From: Serilophus lunatus
Lineage: Eukaryota; Chordata; Aves; Passeriformes; Eurylaimidae
Assembly: GCA_013399895.1 (NCBI GenBank)
Contig: VXBA01000135.1
Span: 1 to 64,000, forward strand
Direction of reading: 5' to 3'
Length of the DNA: 64,000 bases
In this document: positions 21,917-35,577 of the stretch, piece after piece
Position numbering within the stretch: the first letter of the stretch is position 1
Layout of the letters: every line of letters begins with the position of its first letter
Notes under the pieces: generated by a model
Seen by the model: only the letters and a program-made list of their open reading frames with translations
The model's database searches: none
Told to the model about the DNA's origin: nothing
Program-made: the position numbers and the translations under genes

Positions 21917-24790
21917 CTGGCTGCTCTGTCTGAACTCAGCATTTAATCGCCCATGTTGATGATAATGGCGCTGCTTCATCTCCCAGATAAATTCTGCCAG
22001 TGCTCTCAAGGCTGTTGAGGGTTTTTTTTAACAAAGATTCACACCTTGAGAGAAATTTGATGACATTTTTAATCAGGTGCCCCTGCAGGATAAAAATCTT
22101 GCCTTTTGTTTTGCTAATCAAGCTGCAGGCAAAGGTCAGAGCAGTCAGGAGCTTTATTGAGGTTCAAACACTTCTAACTCGATAAGTGACACTGTGCTGG
22201 CAATTACAGGAGAGGAAAACATCCACTTTTTCATTCAGCTGGTTGTTGGCCTGATGCTGTCGTGGTTCTTGCAATAAACTGCTGTTCATTACAGTGGGAA
22301 GTGAACCAAACAAGTATTTGTTCAATCTCCCCAGTTACCAGCCACTGATTTTTATCAAGAGCTGCAGAACTGACAGAGTGACTTTGGGGAAATGGCTTTT
22401 TTCTCCCCAACATCAAGCCCAGCACCAGATGAACACCAAGCTCCTCCAGTTCTGGCCTGGACCTGCAGCTGCCATCACCTTTTGTGGGAAACAAATAGAC
22501 TTGGAGCCACCAGGGATGTGTCACTGCTGGTTTGGTTCCCCAGGCCACAAGGGGCAGATTCCCAGCCATAATTAAAAATAGCCCTGTTAATATAATTGTC
22601 CACCTCCCAAAGGAAGAAGAACCTGCACAAATTGCATCAAAGAGATGGGTAAGAAATTCTGCATAAACATTTCTAAGAGTTTAATTGAAATCAGTTGACA
22701 AACAAGGAGTGGGATTGGGTTTCAGCTGAGGACAGGACCCAAATACACTTCCACACCAGAGCACATCTTTTAGCTTTTACAGTTTGTTATAATTGAAGTG
22801 CTCTGTTTTGTTTTCAAGAAAACACAGCCCATGATGGATAGAAGCTTTCTGGCTGTGTTTTCTCTTGCTTTTGCATTTTCTTCCTGAAGTATTTCAAAGG
22901 GGAAAAAAAAATAGGAAAAAAATTAATGCCAAAAAAAAATGAAGGGCTGATTCTACTTCCTCTCAACCCAATTAAAAATATATATTGAAGCAGATCCAGC
23001 ATTCCTTATCCATAGTGAGCAGGAAGTGACAAGGAACCCCAGTAGCTCCAGTTTGCCACTGGATTACCTTTGGCTCCTCAACCTCCAGCTGAAGGATTCC
23101 TGGTTCCTGCAAACCCAAACTCAGACAGATGATTATCAGCACTTTACAAAACCATTTCATGGGTAAAGTGGACAGCCTGAAACCAACTCAGCACCACATT
23201 ATCATTTTTATGCTCAGATGTGTCTTAGCCCAGGGCTCCCTATTCAGTGTCTGAAGGCATTTGCACAGCTCAGACTGGCTGGAAAAAAACTGGAGGGAAA
23301 AATACAGTCTGCAAGAATTAGAAATCTATGAGTTGATCTAAAGCTTTATTTTAGAAACTTGAGCCCTGTAGGAGATTTATTTTCAAACAGAAAAACTCGC
23401 CCTGAACTTGCTGACCAAGAGTAGGAGCACATATATAATCCTGCACATTCCTGACTTGCTTCTTTAGACCTTCAAGGCAAACAGAAGAGAGTGGTAGAGG
23501 ACTTTATTAAGGAGCTCATTTGTTGGTTGATTCCTCCCTGTGCACAGCCCTACCCTCACATTTGCACAAGGCTCTGCATTTTTCCCTCCTTCCCACCAAC
23601 ACACGCCTGATTTCCTTTCAGGCTGTGGAATATGGGGGTTCCTGCAGCTCATCCTGCTTTTTTCTGAGTGACAAGGACTAACACCCAGGAGGCAGCACTT
23701 TCCCATTTCCTTTTTCTCCATCAGGCTCAAAAAAACTGAGGTTGCCAGGGAAGCATCTAGGGCTGAACAGGCTTAGTTCTGTATCAGATCCATCATTTTA
23801 TTCCTAAGCTTTAGGTGGAAAGGGGAGCTGACAGGCAGGAACAACCCACTGCCCACCTTCTGCCCAGTTCTCATGTGAACCTTCCCAGCAGCAATGATTT
23901 AAAGGCTATATGAGCACAGCCCCACATTCTCTGGCTGCTGCAGTGTTTCCCTCCTGTCAAACACCTCCCAAACACCCCTGAGTTTTCCTCCATCCCAGAG
24001 TGAAAACTGGAGCAATTCCTCCTGCCCTCAATGCAACCCATGGCAGTATCTCAGCCCAGCTAAGGCTCTGTTATACCAGAGGGTTTTGCATCACTGGCTG
24101 AGTTTTTTTACCACTAAACAGCCTTTTTTATGAACAGTCACAATCTCCTTGTTGACACAGAGCTGCTGCCTGGCCCTCAGTGGCCTTTTTTTCCCCATTG
24201 CAGCTGCAGAGATGGAGGCAGTTGGCAGCAGGCAGAGCCCTCCTGACAAGTTAGTCCTTTGCTGACACTCCTCCCTTCACTTGTGATGCTTCTTTATCAC
24301 CAAATCGCTGCTGGAAAACCACTCTGAGCTACTTGGAGATGAAACATTTACTGTTTATTAGTGACTTAAGTCACAGTATCAATGTTTATTGGCCCCAAGC
24401 CTCTGAAACCAAATATCCCCTCCCTTGGCAGCTCCCCTGATTTATCCTTGAGAGAGGCTGAACTCCAGCCCAGGGACTCCAAAATGCTACTTGAGTTTCA
24501 GGAATGTTCAGAGTTTCCCTTGGGAGTCATAAAAATCTCCAGCTAACGGTGCTTTATCCAGAGCTGTGCTGGAGGAGGGGGCACGAGGGTGGAGCTTTGC
24601 CAGGGTTTAAAAGCATTTCTTTCTTTCTTTGAGTATCTGGAAAAGGGAGGACAAACCTGACCTGCTGTTAAAGCCAGGGGTCACAGTAAAAGATGCCAAA
24701 CTCTTCCTAACATTTTTTTGAAATTTAGTTTTAATTCAAAGAATTAGAGAAATTCAGCTATTTTGGAAAAGGGAAGAACCTCTTTCACTG
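21917..24790. other. Intergenic region, no gene recognised
   Basis: There are only short open frames without family resemblance. A motif 'aataaactgctgttcatt' near 22273 resembles an LTR polyadenylation region, but no LTR boundaries are visible. Confidence 0.55.
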
Positions 24791-24794
24791 GCAT

Positions 24795-25040
24795 TTTATA
24801 GTTTGAGGATATTATATTAATAATATTAATATACATTATTATATTATATTATAAATTATATATTATAATAATATTGGGTTATTGTTTATATTATATNNNN
24901 NNNNNNNNNNNNNNNTTATATTATATTATATTATATTATATTATATTATATTATATTATATTATATTATATTATATTATATTATATTATATTATATTATA
25001 TTATATTATGTTATATTATATTATATTATATTATATTAAT
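24795..25040. repeat. AT-rich satellite with (TTATA)n array and assembly gap
   Basis: Irregular AT-rich sequence leads into 19 unknown bases (24897-24915), then a nearly pure TTATA pentamer array of about 24 units to about 25037, with one A-to-G change near 25010. The gap sits at the array edge, so true repeat length is unknown. The open frames through it (alternating Tyr and Ile) are artefacts of the repeat. Confidence 0.95.
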
Positions 25041-25138
25041 TATCCAGTGTGTCAACTGACCTGTAAGAAACCTGGCATTCCCAAAAATCCTATGAAAGGT
25101 TTATTGCAGACATGAATGGGGTTAATTTGGTTTGGGGG

Positions 25139-25187
<49 letters not shown>

Positions 25188-25189
25188 AT
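25139..25189. repeat. (TTA)n/(TTATCA)n microsatellite
   Basis: ATT triplets pass into hexamer units of TTATCA and back to ATT triplets. Confidence 0.9.
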
Positions 25190-27980
25190 GACACCACCAC
25201 TGGTGTCTTCCAATCTTACCCATTCTGTGATGATTAATTTTATCAAGGAAATGTCAAGGCTGACACAGAAAATTCACCCTTCACATGAAGCTCTTTGATC
25301 ATCTCATCGAGTTGATGGTGTATCTTCTTTTTATTTTATACAACCAGAGTTCCTCAGTTATTTTTGGATGAATTTTGTTTATTCCAACAGAGAAAATCTC
25401 ATTTTTTGGGGAAGATTAGGTTGGGAGAGACTTGCCAGGGGGTACAGGCTCAGCTGCTGTACAAGGGTTGATGCTGGAGGTGTGAGAGCCTGGAAAGCAA
25501 CACAAAACTCGAGTGGTTTTGCTGATCCTTCTTCTCCCACCAACCCCAGGAGCTTTTGAAATGCATTCACTCAATTGGTGTTCTTAATCTAAGCAGAATT
25601 ATATCATCTTAATTTGTACTGAGGTTAATTTTTGTTTAGGAAAAAATGGTTAGACCTTTGTTTAATGTGCCTTTAAAACCAGTTATTTTACTCAAAATGG
25701 TGAATTAGAGGTAGAATTTCCTTCCAGGTTTTGAAAATTAGCATCTAATTATTCTTAACCTAAGGGATATTAGCACTTCTTGTGAAAGCAAGTAACAGTC
25801 TCATCTAAATTTAGAAGAGAGGACTTCCCAGTAAATGGCAAGGCTGGAATCAAACCACAGAAAAAAAAATTAACATTAAAAAAATTAGAATTTATTATTT
25901 AAGGCAATGAAACAAAAAGGAATCTGCCCCTTTTGGATCTGTATTGGCAACATGATCCAGGAGCTTCCAGCCCTGGGGACAGCTCAGGACAAGCAATGGG
26001 ATTTCCATTCTCTTTGGGATCACTTAGATTTCTGTGAAAAAAAAATGAGATTATTTTGAACTTTTTGTTCGTTTAGAAAAAGTCAGTGTTTGGAACAAAA
26101 ATTAAGAATTTGGTGTATTTTTTTAATTGCTGAAAGTGAAACACTGTCCAGGCAGATTGAGAGGAATCATCACAAATTTGCCATCTCTGAAATAAGACAA
26201 AATGAGGGTTGTAAAGAATGTAATGGTTCACCCTCAAATCCTTGGGCCTGATCTTGGGAATTAACCAGAGAATCACAGTTAAAACTGTTTAGGGATCCCA
26301 ACATCTCTGCAAATGCTTTCCTCCTTCCCAAGTGCACGAAGCACAGATCATTTCTCTGGCAGATATTTCATTATTTGAGGCTTTTTTGTCTAATGAGAAG
26401 CAGCATTTTCTTTTCCTCTTTACTCTTAGAGCACAGATTATTCCAGAGAGAGCTGCAGCCACAGGGCTGGATGAAGCCTGACAACACATTACTGGAACCT
26501 AATGAATTAAATCCTTCTGGAGAGGGAAGGCAGCACAAGAAGCTCTTCCCTGGGAGGATCTCCTGATGGTTTCTCACTGACACTTCCACCCTCTCTGCTG
26601 CACTGAAGGGTCTCCAGTGCCATGTGCTGTGTCTGTATCACAGCAGCTCATTAATTCTCACTTCCAAGCTCTTGCCTTCCTCTCTCAGGGCTTTAGATTG
26701 GTTTCTCTTCCCTTTGGATGTCAGGCTGCTCATTCTCCCACTCTTTCACCAGGAGTGTTTTGTCTCTGGAGATGTTTCCACTCCCCCCCCCCAAGCCCGT
26801 GGGTGATGAATTTCTCTCCCAGGGTACACACACAGCCCTGGGACTGTGGCATCTTATTTCCAAACCAAGCTCACAGCCAGGAGGGTTTTCTCAGCACAGG
26901 AATTCCCACTCTCCCATGATAGTGGGACCTCCAAACTGGGAGATGTGCCAATATGATCTTCTGGGAGGATCCTGAGCTCTCTCCTCAGCTGTTTTGGTGC
27001 TGAGGGTAACTCTTGGCAGCTCTGAAGAATGGAACAATCTCAACACCAGGGCAGCTGCTGGGTTTCCAGCCTTCTCCCCCTGGGATATTGTCCCGTGGGA
27101 TGGGCACTGGGAAGGCCAGCTGGACTCACAGGATGACCTTCCTGCACCAAAGCCTTCGAGGCAGACCTTTGTGTTCCAGTTTGGGCACATTCCTCATTCC
27201 TGGTTTCCTGATAAACTGGAAGCAATTCCTCCTCCACTTCCAGACTCCTCCTCACCTCTGCTACAGCTTGGAGATGATTTTCCCCGTGGAAATAAGGCCT
27301 TGCTGGTCCCCAGGGCTTTTCTTACAGCCTGTTGTAGCATCCTCAGCACGCAGGGTGAGAGGAGAGATGGCTCAGGGTCCCTCCAACCTTCCCTGGTGGG
27401 TGCAGCTCCCACTTTAACCTGAGCAGTGAAGCTGAAGGAGGCAGTTTGTCTTCCCAGCACAGCCACGCTGAGGGAAGGAATAATTGCAGTTTATCTTTTC
27501 ACTCCACACCATATTATTCAAAAGGGCAAGATATTTGCCTGGAAACTGTGCAGAGGGTGGGAGGGAAAACTTGCAGCCAACGCTGAGCAATTCAGTTGCA
27601 TCTTAATGGGAGAACGTGAAAGGGCTTCACAAACTTTGTTGAGGGATTCAATTGGTAGATTTTTGTCTATTTTGCATTGGCCAAAGCTCTTCTCCCACTG
27701 AAGGCAACGTGCACTTCCTGCTCTCCTTCCCTGGGGAAGATTTGGAGGTGTTTAATATTGAATTAAATATTTTTAAATGTCTGTTTCTCCAGCTGTAAAA
27801 TTGGAAAAGGTGGCTTTGCCCTGAATGATGGGATGGGTCAGTGAGGGGTTGAATGTGTTGAACCCAGGGGCTCTACATGGTCACAGTTATGGAAAATGCA
27901 GGTGTCCTCAGCTGTCAGTGCTGTGGTTGGGGTCGGGTCCATCTGCAGGTCTCTGGGACTGGGGACTGGGCTGGGGGCAG
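25190..27980. other. Intergenic region, no gene recognised
   Basis: Overlapping open frames of up to 142 codons occur at 26.99-27.42 kb on both strands. Their composition and lack of family motifs argue against coding. Confidence 0.55.
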
Positions 27981-27984
27981 TGGC

Positions 27985-28115
27985 ATTTGCCCAGAGAAGC
28001 TGTGGCTGCTCCATCCCTGGAAGGGCTCAAGGCCAGGATGGATGGAGCTTGGAACCTGGTTGGCTCTGGATGGTCTTTAAGGTCCCTTCCAACCCAAACC
28101 ACTCCGTGGTTCCCT
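27985..28115 (+). repeat. CR1 LINE 3' end
   Basis: This has 'ccagagaagctgtggctgct', 'ccatccctggaagggctcaa', a shortened middle, 'ggtctttaaggtcccttcc' and an 'accactccgtggttcc' tail. The 'tgtccctgcccagggcag' block is missing, so an internal deletion has occurred. Confidence 0.8.
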
Positions 28116-31100
28116 GATCAGGAGTGTGGCTTTTTCTCTGGCAGACAAAGCAGGGTTTCAAACCTCGGGCTCCATCCCTTCCCACTGCAGTCAGGGAGCT
28201 GGTTCCATGCCAAGATATTCCACTAAATTATGACTCACAACTGTCTTGTAGCCCCTTGTCTTTGGACAGGAGCATTAATGAGCTCTGCCAGCCCCCTCAC
28301 AGCACCAGGCTGACACAGCTCCTCAGAGGAGACTTAAAACAAGACTTGCAGGGGTTTGGATTACACCCACTCTGTTTCTGTGGCTTGATCATAACATGGG
28401 TACTTTAAAAAATAAATGTATTATAAATAAAAAGGACCGTTTAACATCCCAGTGACAGCAAAACCCAAAGCTTGTAAATGCCACGGGCTTTTTGCAGTTT
28501 ATAAAACCTTGCTTCTAAGTTTATATAAAACATCTTGCTGGCTTTGTTGGGGTTTTTTTAAATACTAAAAGAACTCTAGGACCCAGTCCAAAGCCCACTG
28601 AAATGGATGGAAGTCCTCTCATTGATTTAAGTGGTTTGGGTGAGCGGGTTTCCAATCCAGGATGGATGCACAGGGAGAATCTCCATCCCGGGATGTAGGA
28701 CTCTTGCCCTCTGGTGGCTGCTGCTCGTTTGAGAAATAAAACATCAGGAAAATCTGCTTTAGACATGGGCTAGAAAAAAAACCCAAAACAACCCACCAGG
28801 CAAACTCCCTGTGCTGGGAGGGTGAGTCTGCAGTGCCAGAGGACGTGTCTGTCAGCACTGCATTATCCTCACGAGAGCAAAAAAAGAGACACAGCTTTGT
28901 TTTTTTAATATTTTTTCCCCTCTGAAGTTTGCAGACTTTGATGTGCTCAGCTGCACAAAGTGGGGCTGTAGGGTGCTTTGGAGCTGTGCTGGTGAATTCT
29001 CTGTTATTCATGAGATCAGAAGGCAGTGCCCAGTACAACCCAGCACCCCCCACAGGCACATGTTTGATGAGGGCTGATTGCCAGGAGACCCCAGAGAACC
29101 CAGAAGGCCAAAGAGCTCCTGGATTCCTCCCACTGGAGCCCTGGGCTTGGCCAGGGATGCTCTGAGGGTTTGTTGTTCTTAAAATCAACACTGGGCTATA
29201 AGGAGGGAGATGAAAATGGATCTGAGCTGAGAAGTTCTGAGCCTAAATGTGGTAGATTTTTTTTTTCTTCTTTGAATCTGGTTTATTGCTCTGGCATAAG
29301 AATAGCCCCGAGCATATTTGGTTTAATAATACAGTTCCTGTGTGACAGCTTCCATCAGGAGAACACTGAGCTGCTCCCAGAGGGGGTCAGAGTTGTAGTT
29401 CTGTTTCTCAGGAGGTAAACTGAGGCACGAAGAAACAAACACGAGCATGGCACCAATCTGAAGCACCTCCAGTGCAGGCAGCCCCAGCTGGGTGAGAGAA
29501 ACCCTGAGAGAAAAGACTTTTGTGACTCAGTGCAGGAAAGAAGCACTTGCAGGCTTGTTGCAGCTCATCCCAGGGTAGAAGAACCCCCTTGCCCATTCAG
29601 GAACAGGCTTTAAATGATGCTTGGAATGCAGCATCATGGGCTGGAGGCACTGGGGTTGTACCTGTGCTCCTTTGGAGCTGTTTTCCTCATTCTTGCTATT
29701 GAGGCACAAAGATGCCTCTGCCATGGCACGTGTTTTCTCTCCTGATTTTGCAGCCTGGCACGTTTCTAGAAGCATCTAAGGTGATGTTATTTATGGTTCC
29801 CCTCCCATCTGGATCCCTCTGTATGAATTGCTGCTTCTCCTGACCCATGGGGCTGCCAGGGATGTGGATTCCCTTACCTGGGTGAGTCACTGCTGTCCCC
29901 TAGAGCTGGTGTGGAGATGGGTGAAATCTGAAGGGAAAGTGATGATTTCAGCAGGAGAAATATCCATAACTATTCATAGGGATGTCTCTGTGTCTGTCTG
30001 CACTGTCTAGCTGAGAAAACAAACTGTTCAGAATTATTTTGAGTTGATTTGTCATAGCTGAAGTTCTCAGCACAATTGTTCAGCCAGAGCTGGAGAGAGG
30101 GAGGGGGGAGATGCTCTAAGCCAGACTCTGGTCTCAGTTACCAGCCTGTCAAGGGTCCCATGCCAAGGATGATTTGTACCTTTAAATCTCAAATCCAAAC
30201 CCAGCTTGGAGACACAGGAACATTGAGAAAACAGTGGGAGTCACAGCAGCAAAACCGGGACCAGGGTCTGACTCCAGAGCAGCTCTGCTAAAATAAACCA
30301 GGAAGGTTTCTACAGATTCAAGAGATTTGGACACGTGCCTTTTGGGCCAATGATTGTTACAATACAAAACCTTTCACACTGAGCAGTTGGTCAAATCCTC
30401 AGAAAAGAGAATCCATGGATAAATCCAGGGATGGTCCTTAATGCCTTAATGACATCCCAAGAGCTTTAGGTAATTGATGGGTGAAAACCTGCTTTGGATG
30501 TCTCCCAGAAGACACTGATCTCTACACCTGTTGCCCTCAATGAACAGTAAAGAGACTCAATATTCCTCCATTATCATTTATTTGAACCTGAATTGCCCCC
30601 CTGGGAGCCGTGGTTGCCCTGCAGTGGCCAGGGCATGGTAATGCCACATTACCAGCAAATTAATAGAGTTGGACCTTTCATTCCTGAGCTGCTCCAGCTT
30701 TCTCTGAGCTCAGACCTATTAAGCTCCAGACCTATTAAGCTCCCAGGACACCCTCCTGACCCTGCTGGAGGATGGCAGTGACAGCACACGCTGCTTTCAA
30801 ACACCACAACGACTCGTGCTGGTAATTCAATATTCACACAGGACCCCAACAGTAAAACAACCTTGTTATGCCTTAAAAGCCTTTGGAGGATGAGATCCAA
30901 GATGGCACAGCTGGGCCACGGAACAGCTCCAGATGTTCTTCCTTTATGGTGAATTTATCCAAGTGAGGTGTTGCCTCTGTAAATGGCTCAGCAGGCAGGG
31001 GCTGCCCCAAATGTTGTAGGAGGCACCTTGCCTGGGCTGGGATCAGCAGGTTGACTCATCTCCTGCTTCTGCCACAGGTTTCCTGCAGAACCCAACCTGG

Positions 31101-33385
31101 GATGACTCAGTTCATCCTTCTGGGCCTTTGCTCTCCAGCTTTAAAATGGAGACAGTCATAGGCAGAAACACACCTCCCTTATCTGTTTATTTGCATTAAT
31201 GGTTGTGTTGGTCCCAGACAATTCAGAGCCTAGTTTTGGCTGGATGCTCCTGTGCTACCACAGTGTCATGTTTGTAATGGCATGAATTTATAATAACCAA
31301 GTTATGGTTCTTTCCCAACACATCCTGCAAGAGCTCCTTTCCTTTTTCCCATTTTTGAAGCCAGAGGCAATTACACAAAATCTGTGTTTCAAGATGATGG
31401 ATGAGCTGCCATTAAGCTGTTATTGTTCTTGCAAATGTATTTAGGGACTTGAAGAGACAGAAACTCCTGGAGGGTTTTAATCAGCAGCCCAAGCCATGGG
31501 AAACAGCCAGGAAAGCCCCTCTCCTTACCTGGCTCTGCAAGGGAGAGGGTTGGTGGTGTCTGGAGCAAAGCACCCGTTCCTATGGATACCCCAAGAGCAG
31601 GTTCCTGTGGCAGGGACTCTTCTTTAATCTAGATTTCGTGCTGGGAAAGCAAGGCACTGACTCTCATCCTAAATTGCTGCCAGCAGAGCACCCAACCCAG
31701 CACAACTCCCTGAAGAGCTGAACAGGTACTTTCCTGCCTCCCTCCTCTCCGTGCTCTTGGCTCATCAGCTGTGTTTGTGCCCTGCCTTTTCTTTTCCCCA
31801 TCCCTCCCCACTTGAATTTTAATCAGAAGCAGCAGCTGAACAGAAGGTGCCATTTCCATGGCTACAGAGGTGATGGAGAGGCTCTTTCCCAGATGCATCA
31901 TTAACATTCCCCATAAGAACCTCTCCTGCCAGCACAGCCCTGCCATGGAGGGCTCTAAATCCTTGGCCAGGGTCGTTTTTCATCACAGAGAACAAGAAAT
32001 ACCTTTTGGGGTCACACCTCTAAACCCCCAGTGAATCATTTTTACTCGTGGCCATGCGAACACATCAGCAGAGACCACTCTAAACCACAGCAGTGGCTAC
32101 CTTGGCTGGGGCAGGGGTGGCCAAAATCGCCCCTGCTGAGGTATTATGTCACACACAGCATCCACCAGCTGTGTCCTGCCCCTCCCTTTGGGCTGGTTTA
32201 TGGCTCTTGAAACAACACTCTGTCACAAAGACAGTCTCCCTGTCTTCTGGCTGTCCCACTGAGTTATTTTGGGAGGCTGGGAAGGAACTTTCCCCTCCAT
32301 TGTCACTGGTTAGCTTGTGTTTTGCTTGTCTTCAACCTTCTGTCTGTCCTTCTTTAAAGCCTAAGCCAGAAATATTCCCTGCCTCCAGGACCTTCATAAA
32401 ACCAATCCATCATTCTGGGGAGAGAAGGACCCTGGGCTTGCCATGGACCTTCTCCATGGAGTGCAACTCGGGCCCACTGTGGTTTATTTCAGGGTTTGTG
32501 TTTTATTTTATTGTATTTTATTTTGTGTTTTATGTCAGGTACAAAGCCCAGTCAGTGAGTGAACCTGTGGGGCATCTTTGGGGATATATTCCAAGGGAAC
32601 CAGCCCTGGGATTGGGTTGGGAATCTCTCTGCAGCACTGGCTGATGCCTCTTAGGGTGGAAATCTCCCTGCAGAGCTCCAGCCTTGTCTGTTCAGACATT
32701 TCTACCCAAGGTTCCCACACAGCAGCACAGGGTGAGGAACCAGCTGAATAAAATTGAATTTGAACATGAGGGAGGGAGAACAGAACCCCTGGAGTAATTT
32801 ATGAGGCACATTTATGGCTGTTATTTATAGACCTTGAGGGGGGATTCACATTGTTCTCCATCATCTGACATTCTCTGGCAGTTTAGTGGTGCCTGCAAAA
32901 AAACCCCAAACCCCTCAACCCCCAAAAAACCCCTCCTCCAAGACCACATTTTTTAATTAATAATCTCAAAAGCTCAGAGTGTCAGCAAGTCCTCAAAAAG
33001 GCAGTCCCTGCTCCCCTCTAATAACTTATGGCTTAAAGGTAGAAGGGCTTGATTAAAACTCTCATCACAGTAAATCAGTGGTAGCTCAGGGAAAAGAGGT
33101 TCTTTCCCTCCCTCTTTTCAGATAAACTCTACTCACTTGAGCTTTCCTGGCATTTGGGTTTGCACATAAAAATCCACAAGCAGTGCCAGCAGCAAAGTGC
33201 TCACTGGGGTGCTGAGCCCTGTCCAGGGCAGCCTGGAATGTGCCTTTTTATGCACGTGCCTGCAGCGTTATTTTGGGAGAGATTAATGAACTCAGGTGCA
33301 GTAAAAATAGTCCACTGCAAACAAACCAATTCCTCCCGGGCACACTGGAAGGATGAGGAATGTCAACTGCATGGACACGACCTGG
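28116..33385. other. Intergenic region, no gene recognised
   Basis: No RNA gene or protein family is recognisable. A 183-codon + frame (32093-32644) and a 190-codon - frame (28619-29191) have no recognisable domains. A perfect 16-bp tandem duplication at 30711-30742 is listed separately. Confidence 0.55.
30711..30742. repeat. Perfect 16-bp tandem duplication
   Basis: The unit 'cagacctattaagctc' occurs twice head to tail without a mismatch. Confidence 0.9.
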
Positions 33386-33389
33386 GGGG

Positions 33390-33543
33390 GCTGGAATTCC
33401 CAGGGAAGCTGTGGCTGCCCCATCCCTGGGAGTGCCCAAGGCCAGGTTGGAGCTCTGGGACAGTGGGAGGTGTCCCTGCCCAGGGCAGGGGTGGAATGGG
33501 ATGAGCTTTAAGGTCCCTTCCCACCCAAACCATTCCAGGATCC
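33390..33543 (+). repeat. CR1 LINE 3' end
   Basis: This copy runs from 'ggaattcccagggaagctgt' through 'ggtgtccctgcccagggcag' and 'agctttaaggtcccttccc' to an 'accattccaggatcc' tail. Confidence 0.9.
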
Positions 33544-35355
33544 TTTGGCACCCATGGAGGAGGCAAAGCAATGGCACCATTGCTGTGGATGTTTGGGGCA
33601 GTGGATTTCTGGGATGACCTTGGCTGGTCACTCCCAACAGGTGAGGCAGGAGAAACACCAGGAGACCAGCACAACAAACCTTCCAGCCCCAGCTGAGTCT
33701 CCACGTGGGCAAAAGTTGTGGAGGGAGGCTGGAAAGTCAATGCTGGTCCCTCCCACCCTGTGCCAGGAGGGCTCATTGCTGTCCTGACCTGTGGCAGGGA
33801 GAGGGTCTTCACTGTGTTCCTTAAAACATAAAACCCCAGGAGACTTGGAGTTCACTGCTAAGCCCTGGTTGTAGCAGAGCCCTCTCAGCACTGAGGCTGA
33901 CAGGGGTTTGTTTAGAGGAAGGGACAACACACAACTGAATCAAAGCAAAAATGTGGGATGGTAATTCATTACAGAGCTGGCCCAGATCCTGGGAAAGCTT
34001 GATCCTGCCACCAGCCAGGCTTTAGGGAGGGCAGGAGAGCAGAGGGGAGCAAACCACAAGGATTTCTGTAGAGCTTTGGTCAATCCACACAGAATTTGGG
34101 TATTGAAGTGTCCACCTGGGCTCATCCTCTGGGGTTTCATGTTTCTCTCTGACCAAAGAGCAGCATGAAATGGCCCAGAAAGGAAGGACAAATCTCATCC
34201 CATGCTGTTCCTGATCTTTCAGGTATCCCAAAAAACAAACCACTCCTGGGATTTGCCAGGAATTTGGAGGCAGGAGCCTGAGAGAACCTGAGGAGATGTG
34301 AGATCTGAATGTCATCCTGTCCCAGTCCAGCTCCAGCTGCTGTTTGACTTGGCTTTTCCTCCCTGTCCCACAAACATTCCACCAAGGTGGGATCCACTTC
34401 CAAACCTCTCCATCTTTGTCCTGTAGGAGGAAAAAGCTACAGAGATATTTATAAATAAACCTGGGCATTTTCCTGCCTGGTGATGTCTTTAAGGGAGAGG
34501 GATGCAGCAGTTTTCCTCATGCTTTGACTGTTTAGTAATGAAAATCTTGTAAAAATCTGTAGAAAAACCTACAGGGTGACTCGGATTTCAGAAAATCAAT
34601 AATAAAACTATAACTTTGGTGCTGAATCCTGTGTGTAAATTTAAAAAATGCAGTGAAAACCAGATGATTCCCTATTACACTTACAGCAAATTTTCACTGG
34701 GAGGAAAAAAATAAAGAGATTATTTCAGATATGCATGAACCAGCATGGATCTAATCCAGGATAATGAGAAATCTGGCAGGTTGTGATGTTAAAAGCACAA
34801 CAGATGCACAAATGCCAAGGCCTGTGTGCTTTGGGGAGGAAATGACATGAATAGGAGGGAGAAACAGCCTCAAGAATCCAATAAAACACAATTTAAACAC
34901 GAGTATCTGGTGCCCTCCTGTGGAAAGGAGCTGGTTTGGAAGAGAGGAGCAAACTCCCCGTGGATTTAATGAGCAGAAAAGTCTCTGGGGCAAGAATTAC
35001 TGCTTGGACTTAGAAGAAGACTAATAATAATGATAAAAAAACTAGAGCTCAGTTGCAAAATTAACTCAACACTTTTAACTCATGATTTTCTGGGCTCATG
35101 AGACAGTTTTACACGTTATATGAGCAGCTGTAATGATCACACCCCATCCCTGTGTCACCTCACCACGAGGAAACACCAGTTTGCACTGGAAGGCTCTGCT
35201 CTGCTGCTCCTGTTTTAGGGGCTGGTGGACACCAAGACGTGGCTGTTGCACAAATGAAGTTAAAATTCATCTGTGTGGGCTTAAGTGAATCCAAGGAGGG
35301 GATTTCTCCCTCTGTGCTCACCTGCAGAGCTGCCTCCAGCTTTGGGGCACCAACA
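33544..35355. other. Intergenic region, no gene recognised
   Basis: Nothing recognisable was seen. Open frames of up to about 150 codons near 34.0-34.5 kb on the - strand lack family features. Confidence 0.5.
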
Positions 35356-35359
35356 TGAG

Positions 35360-35577
35360 GATATGGAGCTGCTGGAGAGAGTCCAGAGGAGGCCACAGAG
35401 ATGCTCCAAGGGCTGGAGCCCCTCTGGAGCCAGGCTGGGAGAGCTGGGGGTGTTCACCTGGAGAAGGGAAGGATCCAGGGAGACCTTGGAGCCCCTTCCA
35501 GAGCCTAAAGGGGCTCCAGGAGAGCTGGAGAGGGACTGGGGACAAGGGCTGGAGGGACAGGACAAGGGGGAATAGTG
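35360..35577 (+). repeat. CR1 LINE internal segment (5' piece of a split copy)
   Basis: This has 'gatatggagctgctggaga', 'gtccagaggaggccacagag', 'ggagaccttggagccccttcc', 'ggggctccaggagagctgg' and 'ggacaggacaagggggaat'. It stops where the CR1 consensus continues into the 3' region. The continuation appears at about 36148. Confidence 0.85.

Noticed and set aside
22231..22300. Possible LTR polyadenylation region ('aataaactgctgttcatt')
   Set aside because: No paired LTR, no TG...CA termini or target duplication found.
24874..25115. Frames encoding Tyr/Ile repeats
   Set aside because: Direct translation of the TTATA array, including unknown bases.
28619..29191. 190-codon - strand intergenic frame
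   Set aside because: No motif, low-complexity stretches and no upstream or downstream gene structure.
32093..32644. 183-codon + strand intergenic frame
   Set aside because: The hydrophobic end comes from a TTTTATTTTA simple-sequence tract; nothing else resembles a protein family.
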